Shown: piece after piece, positions 60,250 through 64,000 of the stretch
How positions within the stretch are numbered: the first letter of the stretch is position 1
Layout of the letters: every line of letters begins with the position of its first letter
DNA from: Nocardia jejuensis NBRC 103114
GTDB taxonomy: Bacteria; Actinomycetota; Actinomycetes; Mycobacteriales; Mycobacteriaceae
Reading direction: 5' to 3'
DNA length: 64,000 nucleotides
Assembly: GCF_001613145.1 (NCBI RefSeq)
Contig: NZ_BDBU01000043.1
Span: 1-64,000, forward strand
Position numbers and translations under genes: made by a program
Notes under the pieces: model-generated
Database searches by the model: none
What the model was told of the DNA's origin: nothing
Seen by the model: only the letters and a program-made list of their open reading frames with translations

Positions 60250-61230
60250 GTGAAACTTCTGGTTACCGGAGGCGCGGGTTACGTCGGCGGCGTCTGCGCA
60301 CAGGTTCTGCTCGAGGACGGGCACGAGGTCGTCGTCGTCGATGACCTGTCCACCGGCAACGCCGAGGGTGTTCCGGCGGGGGCGAAGTTCGTCGAGGGCG
60401 ATATCGCGACCGTCGGGGCCGAGCTCATCGCCTCCGAGTCCTTCGACGGCGTACTGCATTTCGCGGCGCAGTCGCTGGTGGGCGAATCGGTGCAGCAGCC
60501 GCAGAAGTACTGGCACGGCAACGTGGTCAAGACGCTGACGCTGCTCGAGGCGATCCGCGCCGCGGGGACACCGCGCCTGGTGTTCTCCTCCACCGCGGCC
60601 GTCTACGGCGAACCCGAGCAGGTGCCGATCGTCGAGACCGCCCCCAAGCAGCCGACGAATCCCTATGGCGCGTCCAAGCTCTCGATCGACTACGCCATCA
60701 CCTCGTACGCGGCGGCGTACGGACTGGGGGCGACCAGTCTGCGGTACTTCAATGTGGCGGGCGCGTACGCCGGGCTCGGTGAGAACCGAATGGTGGAAAC
60801 GCATCTCATCCCCCTGGTGTTGCAGACGGCGCTGGGCCATCGCCGGTCGATCTCGGTCTTCGGCACGGACTACCCGACGCCGGACGGCACCGCGGTGCGC
60901 GATTACATCCACATCCGCGATCTGGCGAACGCGCATCTGCTGGCGCTGGCGCAGTCGCAGCCGGGTCGGCATCGGATCGTCAATCTCGGTAGCGGCACCG
61001 GTTTCTCGGTGCGCGAGGTGATCTCGGCCTGCCGGCGGGTCACCGGTCTGCCGATCGAGTCGGTGGACGAACCTCGCCGCGCGGGCGACCCGGCCGTGCT
61101 CATCGCGTCGAGCGAGCGTGCCGTCACCGAACTCGGCTGGCGGCCCGAGCACACCGATCTCGACGAGATCGTCTCCGATGCCTGGGATTTCCTGCGCTCG
61201 CTCGGCGATCGCGCGCACAGCGCACGCTGA
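60250..61230 (+). CDS. galE: UDP-glucose 4-epimerase
   Basis: A 326-residue extended SDR that interconverts UDP-glucose and UDP-galactose, feeding arabinogalactan. Visible are GGAGYVGG (7-14), SSTAAVYG with the catalytic Ser/Thr (113-120), and the Tyr139-x3-Lys143 pair in NPYGASK. GTG 60250 lies 3 nt after the ideR stop, so the two are co-transcribed. Iron control of galE through this operon is possible but not shown. Confidence 0.94.
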   Translation: MKLLVTGGAGYVGGVCAQVLLEDGHEVVVVDDLSTGNAEGVPAGAKFVEGDIATVGAELIASESFDGVLHFAAQSLVGESVQQPQKYWHGNVVKTLTLLEAIRAAGTPRLVFSSTAAVYGEPEQVPIVETAPKQPTNPYGASKLSIDYAITSYAAAYGLGATSLRYFNVAGAYAGLGENRMVETHLIPLVLQTALGHRRSISVFGTDYPTPDGTAVRDYIHIRDLANAHLLALAQSQPGRHRIVNLGSGTGFSVREVISACRRVTGLPIESVDEPRRAGDPAVLIASSERAVTELGWRPEHTDLDEIVSDAWDFLRSLGDRAHSAR

Positions 61231-61310
61231 CACCCTCGCGGGGCTCGCCACTGCCCGCGCGGACTGAAACCGGTACCCGGGTATCGCGCTCATTCCGGCT
61301 CCGATCGTCT

Positions 61311-61346
61311 CCGACGCTGCTCCGGTCCACATCGGGGCAGCGTCGG
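61311..61346. terminator. Hairpin between galE and the DUF4192 gene
   Basis: CCGACGCTGC and GCAGCGTCGG form a 10-bp stem with a 16-nt loop, between the convergent galE and DUF4192 genes, followed by CTGCTTTCG. No gene lies in 61231-61447. Confidence 0.55.
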
Positions 61347-61447
61347 CTGCTTTCGCTCGGGGGCCGAGGAGTTCCGCGGCCACGCCGGCGTCATGCCGTA
61401 GCGCGTCGAGCGGCAGCGCGGCAGACCGTATCGCGGTGTCCGCTCAC

Positions 61448-62842
61448 TCATTTCGGCTCCGATTCCAGGTCGATGCCCAGGTCGGTCGCGGTCATCCGAC
61501 CGGATTCGCCCAGGCGGCTCAGGCGCTGTGGGCGCATGCCGGTCTGTAAGCCGATATCCAGCAGCACGGCCATGCGGTGCTCGGGATCGGATGTCAGGGC
61601 GGCCTCGAGCGCGACACCTGCGAACGGACCGTCGCCGCGGGTGTACGCGCAATAGCCCAGCAGCGCTGCCGCTTCGGCTCGATCCGGATCCGGCAGCGCC
61701 CTGGTGAGTTGGAGCCAGAGCGCTTCGGCGGCATCGGCGTGTGTACCAGGCGCCAAGGCGAACATGACATCGCGCACGCAGGGATCACGCAGGGCGACAG
61801 CGATGTCCGCGAGGTCGAGCGGATCCAATCGCGCGCCCTCTCGGACCTGCGTGATCTGCCGCAGCACATTGCGCAGTGTCACCCGGGTGTAGGAATCGGG
61901 CTCGCCCCGGCGCACCGCCTGCGCGAGGTGTGTCGCCGCCGCGGTGGTCGCCACCTCCAGTGCCGCGGTCACCGCCGCGCGCAATGCCTCGTCCACCGCG
62001 ATCGCCTCGGTCAGTTCGGCCCGTGACGCGCGCAGCGGCCTGCCGTCCAGCACGTGCCGCAGCGTCACCATCGAACTGCTCGGATCCGGTTGCACCCCAT
62101 GCCGGATCGGCCCGGTGAGACTCCACCACTCCAGCTCCGGCCCGATCGCACGCACCGCCCACGCGCCCGCGAGCGGCACCGCGTCGACCTCGAGGCGATG
62201 TTCGAGCGCCGCGAGAAGATCTCGATGCCGCCGGGCCCGCACGCCCCGATGCTGTGAGGTCGGCGCGGTGGCGCGGTCGTCCACGATCAATGCCAGTGCG
62301 GCGGTCGCGTGCTGGCGCAGGCAGATTCCCGCGACCCGATCGATCAGCGCGCCGGTGGCCGAACGCCCCGGATTGTCGAGATCCATGCGCGCCACCACAT
62401 CCACCGACGCGGGCGCCGGCCCGCCCCCGGCTCGCAACACCGTCACCACCAGCGACCGCGCGGGCATGAACCCCAGCATGGCGGGGACCGCCGCGATGAA
62501 ATCCCCGGGATCCCGGAGATGGGACTCGTGCCCGCCGGGCGGGTCGCTCCCGGCGGTATCGGCGCTCGTCTCGAACCCCGTGCCCGAGAAATCGCCCTCG
62601 AGGGTGACCGAACGGTCCCCCTCGACCGGGCCCGGGTCGTCGCCCTCGGCGATGGCCGAGGCGAATTCGGTTGCCGCCATCGACCACTCGGCATCGCACG
62701 GGCTCGCGGCGGGGCCGTCCGCCGGATCGGCGATACCCGCGGTACCGGTGCGGGGGACGCGGGGCATGCGCGGAGAGGCGGTGTCGGGAGGTTCGGCCAC
62801 GTCGTGCGGATCGGGTGGGATGGGTTCCGTGGGGTTCGTCAT
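61448..62842 (-). CDS. DUF4192 family protein
   Basis: A 464-residue actinobacterial protein. A disordered acidic N-terminus (about 1-105) precedes the DUF4192 core: LRDPGDFIAAVPAMLGFMPA, RSLVVTVLRAGG, DDRATAPTSQHRG and the closing LGYCAYTRGDGPFAGVALEA and LSRLGESGRMTATD. Function is unknown. It stands opposite galE, as Rv2712c stands beside ideR in M. tuberculosis. ATG 62842 is chosen since residues further upstream are unrelated. Confidence 0.87.
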   Translation of the reverse strand: MTNPTEPIPPDPHDVAEPPDTASPRMPRVPRTGTAGIADPADGPAASPCDAEWSMAATEFASAIAEGDDPGPVEGDRSVTLEGDFSGTGFETSADTAGSDPPGGHESHLRDPGDFIAAVPAMLGFMPARSLVVTVLRAGGGPAPASVDVVARMDLDNPGRSATGALIDRVAGICLRQHATAALALIVDDRATAPTSQHRGVRARRHRDLLAALEHRLEVDAVPLAGAWAVRAIGPELEWWSLTGPIRHGVQPDPSSSMVTLRHVLDGRPLRASRAELTEAIAVDEALRAAVTAALEVATTAAATHLAQAVRRGEPDSYTRVTLRNVLRQITQVREGARLDPLDLADIAVALRDPCVRDVMFALAPGTHADAAEALWLQLTRALPDPDRAEAAALLGYCAYTRGDGPFAGVALEAALTSDPEHRMAVLLDIGLQTGMRPQRLSRLGESGRMTATDLGIDLESEPK

Positions 62843-63120
62843 GACACGAGCGTGCGCTGATCCACTCCGCCACCATCGGCCTCCACCTGGGGTTTTCGCC
62901 GCCCTGTGGAGACTCCGGCGTGCCGTGGACAGTTCGGCGTGGCGCGGAGTCGGTCTCACCCGAACCTGTCGGTGCCCGCTGTTACCGTGCGCCCGAATCG
63001 AACCCGCCGATCGCTCTGCGGCCACCGCCGCGGCGCGACGCGATCGGCCACTCGTCGCCACCTGGCAGCGCGCCGGGCGTGCGCTGTCCGCGCACGCCCC
63101 GAATGCCCTGCCGGGCACGG

Positions 63121-63528
63121 CTACTCGGCCCGGAACGTGCCGAGAATCTCCAGATAGTGCGGGTTGGACATGATGCCGAGCACGTTGCCGAACGGATCCA
63201 CCACCGCGGCGGTGACGAATCCGGTCCCCTGGCCACGCTCGGTGATCGGCTCGTATTCCTTCGCCCCCATCGACAGCAGCCGGTCGAAGGTGGCCGCGAT
63301 GTCATCGACGTGCCAGTTCACGATCTGCCCGCCCGGCTGATCCGGCGTGGTCCGCGCGAACTTCCGATTGATCAGGCCGAGTTCGTGCTGGTAGTCGCCG
63401 ATCCGGAATTCGTAGTACCCGCCCGGCACCGTGAAATACGGCTGCACGCCGAGCAATTGGGCGTACCAGTCCTTGGCGGCCTCCAGATCGTCGGCGAAAT
63501 ACGTGACGGTGGCCATTCCTCGCAACAT
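63121..63528 (-). CDS. VOC-family protein
   Basis: A 135-residue VOC domain: MATVTYFADDLEAAKDWYAQ near the start, FRIGDYQHELGLINRKFA, NWHVDDIAATFDRLLSMGA with the possible metal His, and VVDPFGNVLGIMSNPHYLEI. ATG 63528 is set by AAGGAGA 7 nt upstream. It is divergent from a YafY-type regulator across a perfect inverted repeat, a common pairing. Confidence 0.88.
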   Translation of the reverse strand: MLRGMATVTYFADDLEAAKDWYAQLLGVQPYFTVPGGYYEFRIGDYQHELGLINRKFARTTPDQPGGQIVNWHVDDIAATFDRLLSMGAKEYEPITERGQGTGFVTAAVVDPFGNVLGIMSNPHYLEILGTFRAE

Positions 63529-63578
63529 TCGGTGTCTCCTTCGTCGTTCTCGATCGGTATGAATCCATCATCCAACCC

Positions 63579-63603
63579 AAAGTGCTCACCGAATGAGCAC
63601 TTT
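63579..63603. promoter_or_regulatory. Operator of the VOC / YafY divergon
   Basis: AAAGTGCTCA (63579-63588) and TGAGCACTTT (63594-63603) are perfect 10-nt inverted arms with a 5-nt spacer, centred between the two divergent starts. The left arm is 51 nt from the VOC start; the right arm ends 20 nt before the regulator start. This is a strong candidate operator for the YafY-type regulator. Confidence 0.82.
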
Positions 63604-63622
63604 TACGGGCACAATTCCCCTC

Positions 63623-64000
63623 ATGCGAGCCGATCGATTGGTGGCGACCCTGCTGTACATGCAGACGCGAGGACGAGTGACCGCCGCCGAGGTGGCGACC
63701 GAACTCGAGATTTCGGTGGCGACCGCCCGGCGCGATCTTCAGGCGCTGTCCACGGCCGGAATCCCCGTCTACCCGCAGCCGGGCCGAGGTGGCGGATGGT
63801 CGCTGGTGGGCGGCGCGCGGACCGATCTGAGCGGCCTGACCGGCCCGGAAGCACAGGCCCTTTTCCTGCTGCTCGGCCCGATGGCCACGGCCACCCCCGC
63901 CACCCGCTCGGCGCTGCGCAAGCTCCTGCGCGCCCTGCCGCAGTCCTTCCGCACCGAGGCCGAGGCCGCGGCGGGCGCGATCGTGGTCGATCCCGCCCGC
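63623..64000 (+). CDS. YafY/DeoR-type HTH regulator, cut by window end
   Basis: The first 126 residues of a regulator that runs off the window. Residues 1-60 are an HTH_11/DeoR-like winged helix (ADRLVATLLYMQTRGRVTAA, ISVATARRDLQALSTAG), followed by the GRGGGWSLVGG stretch typical of YafY proteins, which normally continue to a WYL or WCX sensor domain. ATG 63623 is the first in-frame start. It probably controls the divergent VOC gene. Confidence 0.83.
   Translation, partial: MRADRLVATLLYMQTRGRVTAAEVATELEISVATARRDLQALSTAGIPVYPQPGRGGGWSLVGGARTDLSGLTGPEAQALFLLLGPMATATPATRSALRKLLRALPQSFRTEAEAAAGAIVVDPAR

Noticed and set aside
59512..61383. 623-residue minus-strand frame opposite ideR-galE
   Set aside because: ideR and galE carry complete active sites on the plus strand.

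Overview
This window is a high-GC actinobacterial chromosome segment. Gene content and order point to Mycobacteriales, most like Nocardia: a Lys/Ala-rich SigA, a polyphosphate glucokinase, a DtxR/IdeR regulator with a full set of metal ligands, and DUF4193, Cei, DUF7455, DUF3039, DUF3099 and DUF4192 proteins. The two ends match, as I recall it, the Mycobacterium tuberculosis stretch Rv2699c to Rv2712c: DUF4193, cei, suhB, ppgK and sigA on the left; sigB, ideR and a DUF4192 protein on the right. In M. tuberculosis sigA and sigB are only a few genes apart. Here about 39 kb separates them, filled mostly with accessory genes.

Layout. 0.2-5.5 kb: the conserved DUF4193/cei/suhB/ppgK/sigA block, with a 23-bp tandem repeat in front of ppgK. 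5.8-16 kb: an MHYT sensor, a CPA1 antiporter, a YdcF-like protein, ethanolamine ammonia-lyase eutBC with a decayed tandem copy of the eutC 3' end, a rhomboid-like protein, a KhtTU-like antiporter pair and a DUF952 protein. 16-24.9 kb: an atypical aldehyde dehydrogenase, AraC regulators, an acyl-CoA dehydrogenase, a DUF7455 protein, a methyltransferase, a pair of small lipoproteins (Excalibur, PASTA) and a DUF1905 protein. 25-31 kb: an SF2 helicase, a YihY/BrkB protein, a SnoaL-like protein, an ECF42/YCII pair and a methyltransferase. 31-36 kb: a class F sortase overlapping a glycine-repeat secreted protein, a MarR/VOC divergon, a secreted SH3-like protein and DUF3039/DUF3099 proteins. 36-39.6 kb: an MFS carrier, a GlxA-like regulator and a tandem VOC protein.

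The most unusual element is at 39.6-42.2 kb: an ATP synthase operon holding only membrane-sector genes (atpI, a, c, b and a free-standing b'). The b' protein ends where related species continue into the delta domain, and no F1 gene follows. The upstream DNA is visibly AT-richer.

42.7-46 kb: an rRNA-type methyltransferase, then sigB behind an ECF-type GGGAAC-N18-GTT promoter. 46-52.4 kb: regulators (AraC, TetR), VOC, PPOX and NmrA-like proteins and a DHA2 efflux pump. 52.5-59.4 kb: PEP carboxylase, and an overlapping acuC deacetylase / GNAT-acyl-CoA-synthetase pair that looks like a lysine-acylation switch. 59.5-64 kb: ideR-galE, a DUF4192 protein and a VOC/YafY divergon cut by the window end.

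Regulation visible in the DNA includes several clear inverted repeats between divergent genes, a pair of TGGCAA-N4-TTGCC sites before a secreted protein, and strong hairpin terminators after sigA, the MHYT gene, the 42.7-kb methyltransferase and between several convergent pairs. I saw no rRNA, tRNA, CRISPR array, insertion sequence or prophage.
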